Positions 17,003 to 24,304 of a DNA stretch of 40,894 nt are shown one piece after another. This stretch comes from a virus. Location: positions 1 to 40,894 of the IMG/VR virus record IMGVR_UViG_3300021962_000234; one strand, written 5' to 3'. Every line of letters begins with the position of its first letter. Position 1 is the stretch's first letter. A model generated the notes under the pieces. That model searched no databases. It saw only the letters and a program-made list of their open reading frames with translations, and was not told the DNA's origin. The position numbers and the translations under genes were made by a program.

Positions 17003-17761
17003 ATGAAGTACCCATACATCAAGCTAGCGCTACCTAAAGCTCTCGAGAAGATTGAAAATGGCAAGCTAACTGACGCAATGCTTGACAAGGTTCTTACAGG
17101 CGGAAGAATGTACAAGCCTGTTGCGGTTCACTTCAATGCGATGTACAAGGCAGCAGAAGCTGCTGGCTTCAAGCTAAAGAATGTCGGAGACTTCCGTCCG
17201 TTTGCCGATCAGATGGCCCTATTCCGCGACAGATACGATGATAAGCCAACTGGGCGCAAGCCAGAGGTGACTCGCGAGTACGAAGGAAAGAAGTGGTACC
17301 TCAAGGTTGGTAAAGCGCCAAGCTCCACACCTGGTCGCAGCAACCATGGCCTTGGATTAGCCATTGACCTTGGCTACGACGCAAAAGGCAAACTCACGGC
17401 TATGGGTGGAAAGTGCCTTGAGTGGATGTGCGAGAACGCTCCCAAGTATGGTTTTTACCTCCAAGGAAATGATCCTAAGTCTCCTGAATTTGAGGCTTGG
17501 CATTGGCAGTACTGCCTTGGCGACAAACAGCCTCCATATCTCGCTGGAGGCGCTGCAGCTCCTTCTATGCCCTTCCCTGGCAATCTACAGGAAGGCGCGA
17601 CTGGAGACGCTGTGAAGGCCGTTCAGGAGAAGCTCGGGGTTTCTCCAGCAGATGGGAACTTTGGCCCATCAACGACAGTAGCGGTAAAGGCTTTCAAGAC
17701 CAAGAATGGCCTAAAAGAAGACGGAGTAGTCGGATCTAAAGTTTGGGATCTGCTCTTCTGA
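17003..17761 (+). CDS. Endolysin: VanY-type D,D-/L,D-carboxypeptidase (M15) with peptidoglycan-binding domain
   Basis: 252 residues, no signal peptide, as expected for a holin-dependent lysin. The catalytic domain shows SNHGLGLAIDLG (zinc ligands H115 and D122) and EAWHWQY (E164 general base, H167 zinc ligand), the M15/VanY signature. Residues ~193-252 form a PG_binding_1 repeat (TGDAVKAVQEKLGV, DGNFGPSTTVAVKAFK). It cleaves peptide stems of peptidoglycan during lysis. The start is ATG after GAGAGGGAAGTAA. The holin lies just upstream. Confidence 0.92.
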   Translation: MKYPYIKLALPKALEKIENGKLTDAMLDKVLTGGRMYKPVAVHFNAMYKAAEAAGFKLKNVGDFRPFADQMALFRDRYDDKPTGRKPEVTREYEGKKWYLKVGKAPSSTPGRSNHGLGLAIDLGYDAKGKLTAMGGKCLEWMCENAPKYGFYLQGNDPKSPEFEAWHWQYCLGDKQPPYLAGGAAAPSMPFPGNLQEGATGDAVKAVQEKLGVSPADGNFGPSTTVAVKAFKTKNGLKEDGVVGSKVWDLLF

Positions 17762-17810
17762 TTTAGAAGGCCGTACCTAAATATTCAGATTTATCCAGTA
17801 ATCTTCCAAT

Positions 17811-18149
17811 ATGGAAGTTGAGATGACGTGGCACAACGACGGCCACAAAATGTCCTTAGTTCTTGACAAGGCTGAAATTGTCATAAGAAGCGTCAGTTGT
17901 CCACATGGGCAGGATGAAGATGCTTCATGCTCTGGGATTGTAAAAGGCCAGTGCGTAGTTGAGTATTTCTTGAATCGCTACGGGTTTGACTGCAATGTTG
18001 GTGTTGCGCCAGTTTCCCCAGAGATGGAAATTGCATGGACTCTTGTTGGTGAGCCAAGGTACGACGTTGAACTCTGTCAAGTGTGGGTAATACCAGTAGC
18101 TGACGAGTTCTTTGCGGCTTGGCTGGTAAGCCAAGGCTCTCAATCCTAA
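17811..18149 (+). CDS. Hypothetical protein (112 aa)
   Basis: A soluble acidic protein with five Cys (SCPHGQDEDASC then KGQC, DCNV and ELCQVW) that might bind a metal, though the spacing matches no family I know. It follows the endolysin by 49 bases and converges with the minus-strand regulator, overlapping its 3' end by four bases. A second start at M5 (17823) is possible. No function assigned. Confidence 0.55.
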   Translation: MEVEMTWHNDGHKMSLVLDKAEIVIRSVSCPHGQDEDASCSGIVKGQCVVEYFLNRYGFDCNVGVAPVSPEMEIAWTLVGEPRYDVELCQVWVIPVADEFFAAWLVSQGSQS

Positions 18150-18616
18150 AAAGGATCCTCTTCTTCAATGATATCTTTTGGGGTTTGGGGCTCTAGCATG
18201 CGCTGTGCATGCAGGGCGTCAATAAGGCGCCTGATATCAGGATGCTCAAGGGCGCGTTTTTTATCAATTTGATATTTGTTGCGACCTTTTACTTTTGTCT
18301 TTGCTATGAGTCCAGAATCAACAAGCGTTTTGACGGCTTTGTGGATATTTGATTCAGTCACACCAAGGTATACAGAAAGTGCCCTTTGAGTAATTTCTGG
18401 ATCCTCAAGCATCGCTACCAATACCCTGCCGGCTGGTGTTATCAGCGAGATTTCATCCTTCGCTGAGTACATGATCATCCGCTGAGAGTTGAGTGTTTTG
18501 AGCACTGTTTCTACAACATCGCTTGACGAACTGCCAGACTCCAAGGCAGCCCTTATTGATTGCTCAAGCGGTTCCCGCAAAACATGCTCACGGTGGCTTC
18601 GTTTATTTTTGTCCAT
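18146..18616 (-). CDS. Winged helix-turn-helix transcriptional regulator
   Basis: I chose ATG 18616, with GAGG seven bases upstream, over a TTG two codons earlier. Residues ~75-130 form a winged helix: ITQRALSVYLGVTESNIHKA (recognition region) followed by VKTLVDSGLIAKTKVKGRNK (wing). The pattern suits MarR/ArsR/HVO-like repressors. The protein is transcribed away from the next gene block and shares a 109-base divergent region with it, so it may control that promoter or early/late switching. The C-terminus is acidic (EEEDPF), reminiscent of an SSB tail. Confidence 0.75.
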   Translation of the reverse strand: MDKNKRSHREHVLREPLEQSIRAALESGSSSSDVVETVLKTLNSQRMIMYSAKDEISLITPAGRVLVAMLEDPEITQRALSVYLGVTESNIHKAVKTLVDSGLIAKTKVKGRNKYQIDKKRALEHPDIRRLIDALHAQRMLEPQTPKDIIEEEDPF

Positions 18617-18725
18617 TGACAACCTCGCTACAAAGACAGTAGCAAAAACTTATTGAGTATACTTGCATACACGACATGTTGTGGTGCAGAATTTACGACA
18701 GCACAAGATGCGAGGAGGGCCACAA
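18617..18725 (+). promoter_or_regulatory. Divergent intergenic region with possible operator
   Basis: The gap between the winged-helix gene (-) and the next gene (+) holds TATACT readable as a -10 box on either strand and an imperfect dyad GTATACTTGCATAC at 18657-18670. This is a natural place for autoregulation. No good -35 is visible, so the promoter call is tentative. Confidence 0.35.
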
Positions 18726-18974
18726 TTGAGCGAGCTTAAAAATCGGCTTGAAGCTTTGATGGACAAAAAACCAAAACCCTGTCCTGTAATTCAGATGATG
18801 GATGAATGGGACAAAGAAACAAAGGACGCTTTTAATAGCGTTCTGTCCTCAAAGGCCAAGACAACGGATATTCACAGAGAGCTTGCATCCGCTGGTTTCA
18901 GAATTGGCAGAGACACACTTTCCTACCACAGAAACGGATTCTGTAGATGCGGAGCATACAATGACGCACAATAA
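18726..18974 (+). CDS. Small helix-turn-helix-like phage protein
   Basis: I chose TTG 18726 because AGGAGGG lies eight bases upstream; upstream codons in the same frame give an unlikely N-terminus. 82 residues: CPVIQMMDEWDKETKDAF..., then TDIHRELASAGFRIGRDTLS, which looks like a helix-turn-helix, then HRNGFCRCG with two Cys. Related small proteins precede phage metallophosphoesterases in actinophage-like genomes. DNA binding is likely but the target is unknown. It overlaps the next start by 14 bases. Confidence 0.6.
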   Translation: MSELKNRLEALMDKKPKPCPVIQMMDEWDKETKDAFNSVLSSKAKTTDIHRELASAGFRIGRDTLSYHRNGFCRCGAYNDAQ

Positions 18975-20208
18975 CAAGTCCAAGGACTTGATCGCACGAC
19001 TAGCTGCTGTTGAAAACAAAGCTGAGCATGAAGATGCTGTCAAGGACAAGAAGTACCCTGCTGGCTGGGAGCCTGGGGTTGTCTGGGATGGCACCAAGGG
19101 TGTAATTACAACCGACACAGTTTTTGAAACGCCCAAAGATTGGTCTGACTTGCTGGCAATGCGAGGCCTCGATCCAGAAGCCTACGAAGTTGTTGGTGAT
19201 AGCATCAAATGGTGCTCGTATGATGGATGGAAGCGCGACGAGCCAGGCCAGCCAGCCTATTCAGCCATCTGTTACTCGTATAAAGCTGAGATTCGCCTCA
19301 GAAAACGCGATGTTTCGTTCATTCCTGAAGAGTTATATCGCGAGGTCAAAAAGGCCAAAAAGAAAGAAAAGCGACCACAGTCGGGTGAGTCCACTTTTGT
19401 AGTTGCTCTGTCTGACTGGCAGACGGGAAACCGCGACGGCGGCGGAGTTGCAAAACAGGTTGAAAAGATTGCTGCTCTGCCAGAATCAATTCCCGACAGG
19501 ATTGCAGATCTACGTAGAGCTGGAAATGATATTGGACATATCGTCATTGCCGGCCTTGGCGACCTCCTTGAAGGAACATGCGGACACTACCCTGCGCAGC
19601 AGTTCAGAATAGAACTTGACAGGCGCGAGCAATTGAAGCTTGTTCGCCGCGCCATTAGAGACATTGTCATGGCTGTTGCTCCGCTTTCCGACAAAGTTAC
19701 AGTAACTGCAGTCGGAGGAAACCACGGCGAAAACCGCGGGCTTAATGGTAAGGCGTTCACAACCACTGGCGACAATGACGATGTTGCAGTATTTGAGCAA
19801 GTTGCCGAGATACTGGCAGCCAATCCTGATGTTTACGGTCATGTCGGATTTAGGCTTCCGCTAGAAAGATTGACAGTATCACTCAATCTCTCTGGCCATA
19901 TTGTCGCTTTCACCCATGGACATCTGTCAAAAGCCGGCCCGAACGCTGCTCAAGCAGTGTGGAACTGGTGGAAAGATCAGTCCCATGGCCGTGCTCATGC
20001 CGGCGTTGCCGATGCCGACATCCTTGTAACCGGCCATTACCACCACCTGAATGTAAAGGAACAGGAAGGGCGCGCAGTATTTATCTGCCCAAGTCTTACC
20101 CAAGTTGGCGAATACTTCCAAGATTCGTATGGAGTTAAAACCCGCGAGGGCACTCTTTCTTTCGTGATATCACCGGAGGGTTGGGGTGAGCTCCATCTCA
20201 TTAACTGA
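18961..20208 (+). CDS. Metallophosphoesterase (calcineurin-like)
   Basis: 415 residues from ATG 18961; an upstream in-frame extension is not needed. The dimetal motifs are in order: VVALSDWQTG (D152), AGLGDLLEG (GD at ~200), GGNHGENRG (GNH at ~253), FTHGH (~317-321) and VTGHYHH (~356-362). These are the five signature blocks of the family. The N-terminal ~140 residues are phage-specific. Likely a nuclease or phosphodiesterase acting on DNA or nucleotides; the substrate cannot be told from sequence. Confidence 0.85.
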   Translation: MTHNNKSKDLIARLAAVENKAEHEDAVKDKKYPAGWEPGVVWDGTKGVITTDTVFETPKDWSDLLAMRGLDPEAYEVVGDSIKWCSYDGWKRDEPGQPAYSAICYSYKAEIRLRKRDVSFIPEELYREVKKAKKKEKRPQSGESTFVVALSDWQTGNRDGGGVAKQVEKIAALPESIPDRIADLRRAGNDIGHIVIAGLGDLLEGTCGHYPAQQFRIELDRREQLKLVRRAIRDIVMAVAPLSDKVTVTAVGGNHGENRGLNGKAFTTTGDNDDVAVFEQVAEILAANPDVYGHVGFRLPLERLTVSLNLSGHIVAFTHGHLSKAGPNAAQAVWNWWKDQSHGRAHAGVADADILVTGHYHHLNVKEQEGRAVFICPSLTQVGEYFQDSYGVKTREGTLSFVISPEGWGELHLIN

Positions 20209-20575
20209 AAAGATCAAAGAAATAGCTGAGAGAATCTCTCCCAGTTATGGCCAGTCAATAGATGTTGACGAAGGCTGGCACCCAATAGTTGTCTCATGCT
20301 ACGAAAAGCTGTGTGAGATAGATCCATACCACTCAATATTCCAAATTAAGGAAAAGTTTGGTGGCTTTAGGTATTACTTCAGTACAACGGTTGAAGGCGA
20401 TGCCTTGGGTCGGATGAGCAGAATTGTTGCCGACCACGAGGAGATGGCGTCTAAGACATGCGAACTGACAGGAAAACCTGGCTTCCTTATGCAAAAGGGA
20501 TTCCGTTACAAGACCCTCTGCGAAGAATATCTTGCTGATGGGTGGAAGATAACTAGGAGTCCACATGGGAAATGA
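20186..20575 (+). CDS. Conserved-type phage protein (129 aa)
   Basis: GTG start inside the preceding gene's end, with GGAGGGTTGGG just before it. The motif IKEKFGGFRYYF, followed by CELTGKPGFLMQ and KTLCEEYL, is a recurring pattern in small phage proteins, often with zinc-type CxxC in relatives. Here the spacing is CELTGKPG plus a late Cys, so metal binding is uncertain. Function unknown. Confidence 0.6.
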   Translation: MSSISLTEKIKEIAERISPSYGQSIDVDEGWHPIVVSCYEKLCEIDPYHSIFQIKEKFGGFRYYFSTTVEGDALGRMSRIVADHEEMASKTCELTGKPGFLMQKGFRYKTLCEEYLADGWKITRSPHGK

Positions 20576-20900
20576 AGATAGTCCTGACTACATCAGTGAC
20601 CTAGAATCCGTTGAGATAAGCCTAGAGGTATTTGCCAGACTCCTAGATACTGGTCAAGTTGAAGTACACCCAGAGGCAATATTTTTCAAACAGACTCTAC
20701 AACAGATAGCTCTGCTTAAATCTCAACTAAATCTATCTCGTTCTTTTAGTGCAAAGGCGTATGTGGCCTTGCGCGATGTCATTGCCGGCGGATACCGAGA
20801 CTGGCCACAACAAATAGAACACCTTGATGTCATGTACCTCAATGCACTACTAGATGAATATGAGGCCTCATTCAAATCCAAGCCAGAGGAGGCTTCATGA
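20565..20900 (+). CDS. Hypothetical helical protein (111 aa)
   Basis: Acidic and mostly helical (VEISLEVFARLLDTGQVEV, FKQTLQQIALLKSQLNL). It overlaps both neighbours (11 bases before, four after), so it belongs to the same transcript as the Ntn hydrolase. No motif recognised. Confidence 0.55.
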   Translation: MGNEDSPDYISDLESVEISLEVFARLLDTGQVEVHPEAIFFKQTLQQIALLKSQLNLSRSFSAKAYVALRDVIAGGYRDWPQQIEHLDVMYLNALLDEYEASFKSKPEEAS

Positions 20901-21529
20901 CAACAATCGTAGGAATACAGGGAGACGGCTACGCCGTAGTAACGACAGATAGCCGGATCAGTTCGGTAGACGAGTCGGGCTTTGCGTACCAGATCACGAC
21001 ATTGGGTACAGGCAGCTCAAAGGTGGCTACAAATGGCAAGTACCTTCTAGGAGCGGCAGGCGATGTCCGAGCGATCAACATCCTGCACTATGTCTTCACG
21101 CCCCCGACGCCCGCGCCCTCATTGAAAGGGAAGAAGCTGGACGCCTTTATAACATCCAAGTTTGTACCCGCATTAAGGGGATGCTTTGAAGAACAAGGGT
21201 ACGCATTACCAGAAAGAGACTCAAGCCACCATATGGCTGAACACGACTCAACGATTCTGGTGGTTATTAATGGAATGATTTACATCATTGAGGGGGATTA
21301 CTCCTGGACTTCCGACAGTGCCGGTCATTACGCAATCGGCACTGGTGCTCCGTATGCCCTAGGAGCCTTACAGGTACTGAGGGGGAATAAGAAATGCACA
21401 CCTCAGCAAGCCAAAACCATTGCCCTGAAAGCCCTAGCGGTAACAGCCAAATTTGACCCTCACACTGGCGCTCCGTTTAATACGTTCGTACAAGAGCATG
21501 TGACAAGGTCTAATAATGGAAGAAACTAA
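20897..21529 (+). CDS. N-terminal-nucleophile hydrolase of proteasome beta / HslV type
   Basis: 210 residues starting MTTIVGIQGDGYAVVTTDSR. If Met is removed, Thr becomes residue 1 and Asp17 and Arg19 fall exactly where the proteasome active site needs them; a Lys follows in GSSKVA at ~41, slightly late compared with Lys33. GAAGDVRA and YAIGTGAPYALGAL match the core strands and the usual GxGxxxA turn. These enzymes cleave peptide bonds in self-compartmentalised rings. It is probably a phage-encoded relative with an unknown target. AGAGGAGGC precedes the ATG, which overlaps the prior stop. Confidence 0.8.
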   Translation: MTTIVGIQGDGYAVVTTDSRISSVDESGFAYQITTLGTGSSKVATNGKYLLGAAGDVRAINILHYVFTPPTPAPSLKGKKLDAFITSKFVPALRGCFEEQGYALPERDSSHHMAEHDSTILVVINGMIYIIEGDYSWTSDSAGHYAIGTGAPYALGALQVLRGNKKCTPQQAKTIALKALAVTAKFDPHTGAPFNTFVQEHVTRSNNGRN

Positions 21530-21869
21530 CGAGAATAATTTAACTGAAATAGAACAGCCCAGTGGGCCTTCAGAAGAAGATATACAACGTTTGGGTTGGA
21601 TGGCATTCGCTAATTGTAGGAATAGAACGACCGAGATGTTTCCCCAGAGTCATAAGGACATCTCTTATATTCTCAATGCGCGAGCGATATGTTCAGAGTG
21701 CTCAGTCAGTAAGCAATGCCTTGAGTATGCCCTAGAGTTTCCAGCAGCTGACATGCACGGAGTGTGGGCTGGGTATACCAGTAGACAGCTAGCTGCGGAA
21801 CAGAAGAGAAGGGGAGTTGGGCCAACTAGACCGACCCTTGCTCAGATGTGGGGCGACAAGGCTAGATAG
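21516..21869 (+). CDS. WhiB-family transcriptional regulator (WhiB-1)
   Basis: 117 residues. The four iron-sulfur Cys are present: C34 (FANCRNRTTEMFP), then C59, C62 and C68 in AICSECSVSKQC. The GVWAGYTSRQL turn and a basic RLQ-type tail (AEQKRRG) complete the Wbl fold. WhiB proteins occur only in Actinobacteria and their phages, so this supports the host assignment. They bind the housekeeping sigma factor. It overlaps the Ntn hydrolase gene and ends against the convergent macro-domain gene. Confidence 0.92.
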   Translation: MEETNENNLTEIEQPSGPSEEDIQRLGWMAFANCRNRTTEMFPQSHKDISYILNARAICSECSVSKQCLEYALEFPAADMHGVWAGYTSRQLAAEQKRRGVGPTRPTLAQMWGDKAR

Positions 21870-22341
21870 AGCAGACGGAGAACTTCACCTGCGAGCAATG
21901 CCCGTTCAGGATAAACATCACATCCTGCCAGCGAAGTCCACCAATGCCACAGCCGATGCGAGGCATAGCGATGTGGTTAATACCGTGATCCAGCGCGTGC
22001 TGAACCATACGCCCGACAGCAATATCAACAGCTGTCAGAGATCCGTGAGGGCCAGGCTCTACTTGAGTCGCAAGGTTATAGATGACATAGGGTGCGCCGG
22101 CCCTAGAGGTAGTAACAGGAAAGCAACCACCGATGCGGAGCTTGCGAGTTTTACAAGCGGTGCGATAAGCGGATTCAACCATCGGGTACTTCTGAGCGAT
22201 CTGGAGAGCGATTCCACCACCCATCAGGCCCATGATGTTCACGCCGTGAGCGAGAGCAGGGGCATCAAACTCAAGGGCGTCTGTTTTGAAGTATTCGGTT
22301 AGATTGGGATGGACTGTGCGGAGAGTAGGGTCAATTAACAT
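21862..22341 (-). CDS. Macro-domain protein (ADP-ribose binding / hydrolase)
   Basis: 159 residues. LAHGVNIMGLMGGGIALQIA (~31-50) is the first ADP-ribose loop, and MPRIGCGIGGLRWQDV (~125-140) is the second, both hallmarks of macro domains of the TARG1/Appr-1-p family. Such enzymes remove or bind ADP-ribose on protein or nucleic acid; in DarTG systems the DarG macro domain reverses DNA ADP-ribosylation. This is the last gene of a minus-strand early operon. A counter-defence role is plausible but inferred. The C-terminus overlaps whiB-1 by eight bases. Confidence 0.85.
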   Translation of the reverse strand: MLIDPTLRTVHPNLTEYFKTDALEFDAPALAHGVNIMGLMGGGIALQIAQKYPMVESAYRTACKTRKLRIGGCFPVTTSRAGAPYVIYNLATQVEPGPHGSLTAVDIAVGRMVQHALDHGINHIAMPRIGCGIGGLRWQDVMFILNGHCSQVKFSVCSI

Positions 22342-22395
22342 TACACTGAGGATATCAGAGCGACATTTGTAATGCCACCAATAAAGAAGGGCAAA

Positions 22396-22740
22396 TTAGT
22401 ACGCCCGGACGCGGCATTTTTTGCAAAAGCCTTCATTTTGTAATTGCACGATCTCCGGTTCGCAGTCAGTTTGCCCGCAGGGGTTCATTAGTTTCTCGCC
22501 GGCGAAGTAGGCCCTGAGCTGCGATGCGACATCGGGCATAGGCGCTTGTGGTGGTGGCGCTGGTGGCAAGCCCTTCTGTGCCTCTACGGCCTCCTTGAGG
22601 AGCCAGAGGATCCACTGGTTGACGCCAGTCTTCTCTTTGCGACAGATCTCTACGATCTCGTTCTTTAGCCAGCCGGGTAGGTTGACAACGATGTGGTAGG
22701 TAGCGTCGGGTTTACGGGCTTTCTGGGCTTTGCGCGGCAT
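22396..22740 (-). CDS. Ribbon-helix-helix protein with C-terminal CxxC pairs
   Basis: 114 residues. A basic N-terminus leads into a strand (ATYHIVVNLP) and two helices (WLKNEIVEICRKE, VNQWILWLLKEA), an Arc/MetJ-like DNA-binding fold. A Pro-rich linker (PPAPPPQAP) joins a small C-terminal unit with CGQTDC and CKKC, probably zinc-binding. Likely a DNA-binding regulator. It overlaps the preceding RHH gene by 29 bases. Confidence 0.65.
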   Translation of the reverse strand: MPRKAQKARKPDATYHIVVNLPGWLKNEIVEICRKEKTGVNQWILWLLKEAVEAQKGLPPAPPPQAPMPDVASQLRAYFAGEKLMNPCGQTDCEPEIVQLQNEGFCKKCRVRAY

Positions 22741-22897
22741 CCCTTGAGATTAGCGTGAGCAGGTACTCCGTGATGGTCATGTCATAACCGTCGGCCAGCT
22801 CTAGTATCAAATTCTTAGTAGCTCCATCAACGCGTATTGTTATAGAGCTCATTTTATTCTCAGTGTATTTTGGGGGTCGTCCCATTCTATTTTGCAT
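22712..22897 (-). CDS. Small ribbon-helix-helix protein (61 aa)
   Basis: Sequence GRPPKY, then SSITIRVDGATKNLILELAD and ITEYLLTLI fits a CopG/Arc-type strand-helix-helix. It is preceded by the two replication-like genes and overlaps the next RHH gene. Two adjacent RHH proteins could form a heterodimer or bind separate operators, for example the AAGTAC cluster near 23.85 kb. Confidence 0.6.
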   Translation of the reverse strand: MQNRMGRPPKYTENKMSSITIRVDGATKNLILELADGYDMTITEYLLTLISRDAAQSPESP

Positions 22898-22909
22898 GAC
22901 TCAGTCGTT

Positions 22910-23383
22910 TCATTCCGAAGGTGGCTTGATCGCGAGCTTTGTCCGAAGCCACTCTTCCGCCACCGTGTTGTAGACTTCTATGAATGCTTGACGATCCCCA
23001 TTGGTGTGCATTGAATAACTGGCCGTGCCCCCTAGACGGCGTATTACCTCCTTCGTACATGGATGAAGGTCTACCTCCACATATTCTCCGCTGGATGCAG
23101 CTTGAGCGACACTTTGAAAAGAAGCCCAAGCCTCGAGAGCTGAAGGACTTGCGGATTGGTTGCTCAGGATTGAATGCCGACGAACTGCGCCTGGATTCGG
23201 CATGTACGTGTCGGTCACAAGCAAAGCGTCTACGGCCTGGTTGACTTGGTCGGCGGTCAGGTCGTTTAATGGCCGCCACCATGCTTTCAAGAGCCTCTGA
23301 CGCTCTTCGCGCACCGTAGGGACCTTCTGGTTCCATGAAATGAATACGCGCTCTACGATCTCTTCAAGCTCGGCCTTGGTCAT
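22910..23383 (-). CDS. Probable replication accessory protein (helicase-loader-like)
   Basis: 157 residues. The N-terminal ~60 residues (ELEEIVERVFISWNQKVPTV, then WWRPLNDLTADQVNQAVDAL) and YMPNPGAVRRHSI resemble phage G39P-like loader/inhibitor proteins with their PxPGxxR turn; similarity is by eye only. The C-terminal part is helical. It overlaps the gene before it by one base, and the pair is probably the start of the early operon. A role in replisome assembly is inferred. Confidence 0.5.
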   Translation of the reverse strand: MTKAELEEIVERVFISWNQKVPTVREERQRLLKAWWRPLNDLTADQVNQAVDALLVTDTYMPNPGAVRRHSILSNQSASPSALEAWASFQSVAQAASSGEYVEVDLHPCTKEVIRRLGGTASYSMHTNGDRQAFIEVYNTVAEEWLRTKLAIKPPSE

Positions 23384-23772
23384 TAGAAGTCGCCCTTTCC
23401 GCGAGAGTCTTCCTCCACCGTCAATGAGATGAAGCGCTCGATGTGAGCTGCGTCGCGCAAGATCAGCTCAATATCTGTGTAGCGCCGGCGCATCTTGTTG
23501 TCGCCCATATGGAACGGCGAGAGGGTGCAGCCCCGAATGGCCATCTTGGCCTCCTCGAGGCCGTATTCGTAAATGGCCAGCGCGATCTTCCGCCACCGTG
23601 GATCAGTAAGCTTGGGTCGGGGGCCCCGCTTGATCCAGGTCTGATCAACCCAGTAGTTGAACACTTCCTGGACCTCGAGCTCACTAATGGCCGCAATCTT
23701 CTGGGCCGTCGTCAATTTCTTGGCCAACTTGTTTTTTACCGGCTCCTGGTTACCAAAAAGGTTTTCTTGCAT
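23383..23772 (-). CDS. Phage protein with replication-protein C-terminal-like domain
   Basis: I chose ATG 23772 (MQENLFGNQEP) with CAGGAGC upstream; the longer frame from 23811 lacks a ribosome site. 129 residues. The C-terminal ~85 residues (FNYWVDQTW, RWRKIALAIYEYGLEEAK, AIRGCTLSPFHMGDN, YTDIELILRDAAHIERF) match a domain common at the C-terminus of phage replication initiator proteins, here as a stand-alone protein. First gene of the minus-strand operon ending with the macro domain. Confidence 0.65.
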   Translation of the reverse strand: MQENLFGNQEPVKNKLAKKLTTAQKIAAISELEVQEVFNYWVDQTWIKRGPRPKLTDPRWRKIALAIYEYGLEEAKMAIRGCTLSPFHMGDNKMRRRYTDIELILRDAAHIERFISLTVEEDSRGKGDF

Positions 23773-23831
23773 CAAAGCTCCTGCGCGCAAACTGCTCCCC
23801 TTGTCGTACAAACGTTTGAAGGACTTTCCTA

Positions 23832-23860
23832 AAAGTACCTGTACTACAGATATAAGTCAA
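23832..23860 (-). promoter_or_regulatory. Promoter of the 23.8-21.9 kb minus-strand operon
   Basis: On the minus strand, TTGACT (23855-23860), a 17-base spacer and TACTTT (23832-23837) precede the first gene by ~60 bases. The -10 is weak, and one AAGTAC motif overlaps it, which would allow repression. Confidence 0.5.
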
Positions 23861-23893
23861 CCCACAGACCGTTTTAAGTACTTAACCAAGTAC
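23833..23893. promoter_or_regulatory. Operator-like cluster of AAGTAC motifs
   Basis: AAGTAC occurs at 23833, 23876 and 23888, the middle copy inside the perfect palindrome TAAGTACTTA (23875-23884). Further copies lie at 23974 (inverted) and 24144. The cluster brackets the promoter and looks like a repressor-binding array. The binding protein is unknown; the RHH or winged-helix proteins are candidates. Confidence 0.45.
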
Positions 23894-24228
23894 TAAACAA
23901 TCCCTTCCAAACGATTTATCTCTGCCTCCGTATCAGCCATAGGCTGATTAAGGAGTGCTACTTACGAACAGCTGTACTTACTTGGAAGACTGTCCGGAAG
24001 GGGGGTTCCAGGGGGGAAACCATTTTGGAGATATATGCCGGGGTAGCGCAAATAGAACACTCTATTTTCGGGAGTGCCTCGAACGGACTTTCGGCCGGCC
24101 TGTTCAGTTGCGTGCCCAGTATACACACTCATACGCCACCGTCAAGTACATTGGGAATATTTCCCGGCGGGACTCATGAGCTGATGTAAAGTATTGACAG
24201 CAGCTGCGCTCAAGCTAGCGCGACTGCG
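23894..24228. other. Gene-free stretch upstream of the early operon
   Basis: No convincing gene. A 74-codon plus-strand frame at 23955-24179 has an implausible composition and no ribosome site. The stretch contains the small dyads AGCCATAGGCT (23936-23946) and CACTC/GAGTG (24058-24085), repeat element A (24134-24174) and a CGGGACT motif. Confidence 0.6.
24134..24174 (+). repeat. Repeat element A (divergent copy of the CCGCCACCGT...CGGGRCT family)
   Basis: CGCCACCGTCAAG is followed by the perfect hairpin GGGAATATTTCCC (24153-24165) and then GGCGGGACT. The left part of the motif (TCATC) is missing. Same orientation as the other eight copies. Confidence 0.6.
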
Positions 24229-24291
24229 GAGCGGGGCTTGGTAGCTTCAACGCCTGGGCCGGCCGTTTGGATATTAAGCCAGGCCCCGCTC
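24229..24291. terminator. Strong inverted repeat between operons
   Basis: GAGCGGGGCTTGG (24229-24241) pairs over 13 bases with CCAGGCCCCGCTC (24279-24291), with one T-G pair. On the minus strand it follows the Nmad1 stop by ~14 bases and could end that transcript, although the T-run is poor. It also contains a CGGGGCT motif (24232-24238). Confidence 0.5.
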
Positions 24292-24304
24292 TTCAAAATA
24301 GTTA

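Noticed and set aside
22957-23600. CTTCCNCCACCGT matches at 22957, 23411 and 23587, like the repeat left arm
   Set aside because: They lie in coding DNA, lack the ATCATC start and the CGGGGCT arm in proper spacing. Kept only as possible degenerate copies.
23955-24179. Plus-strand frame of 74 codons in the gap near 24 kb
   Set aside because: No ribosome site and it covers repeat A and dyads; likely accidental.
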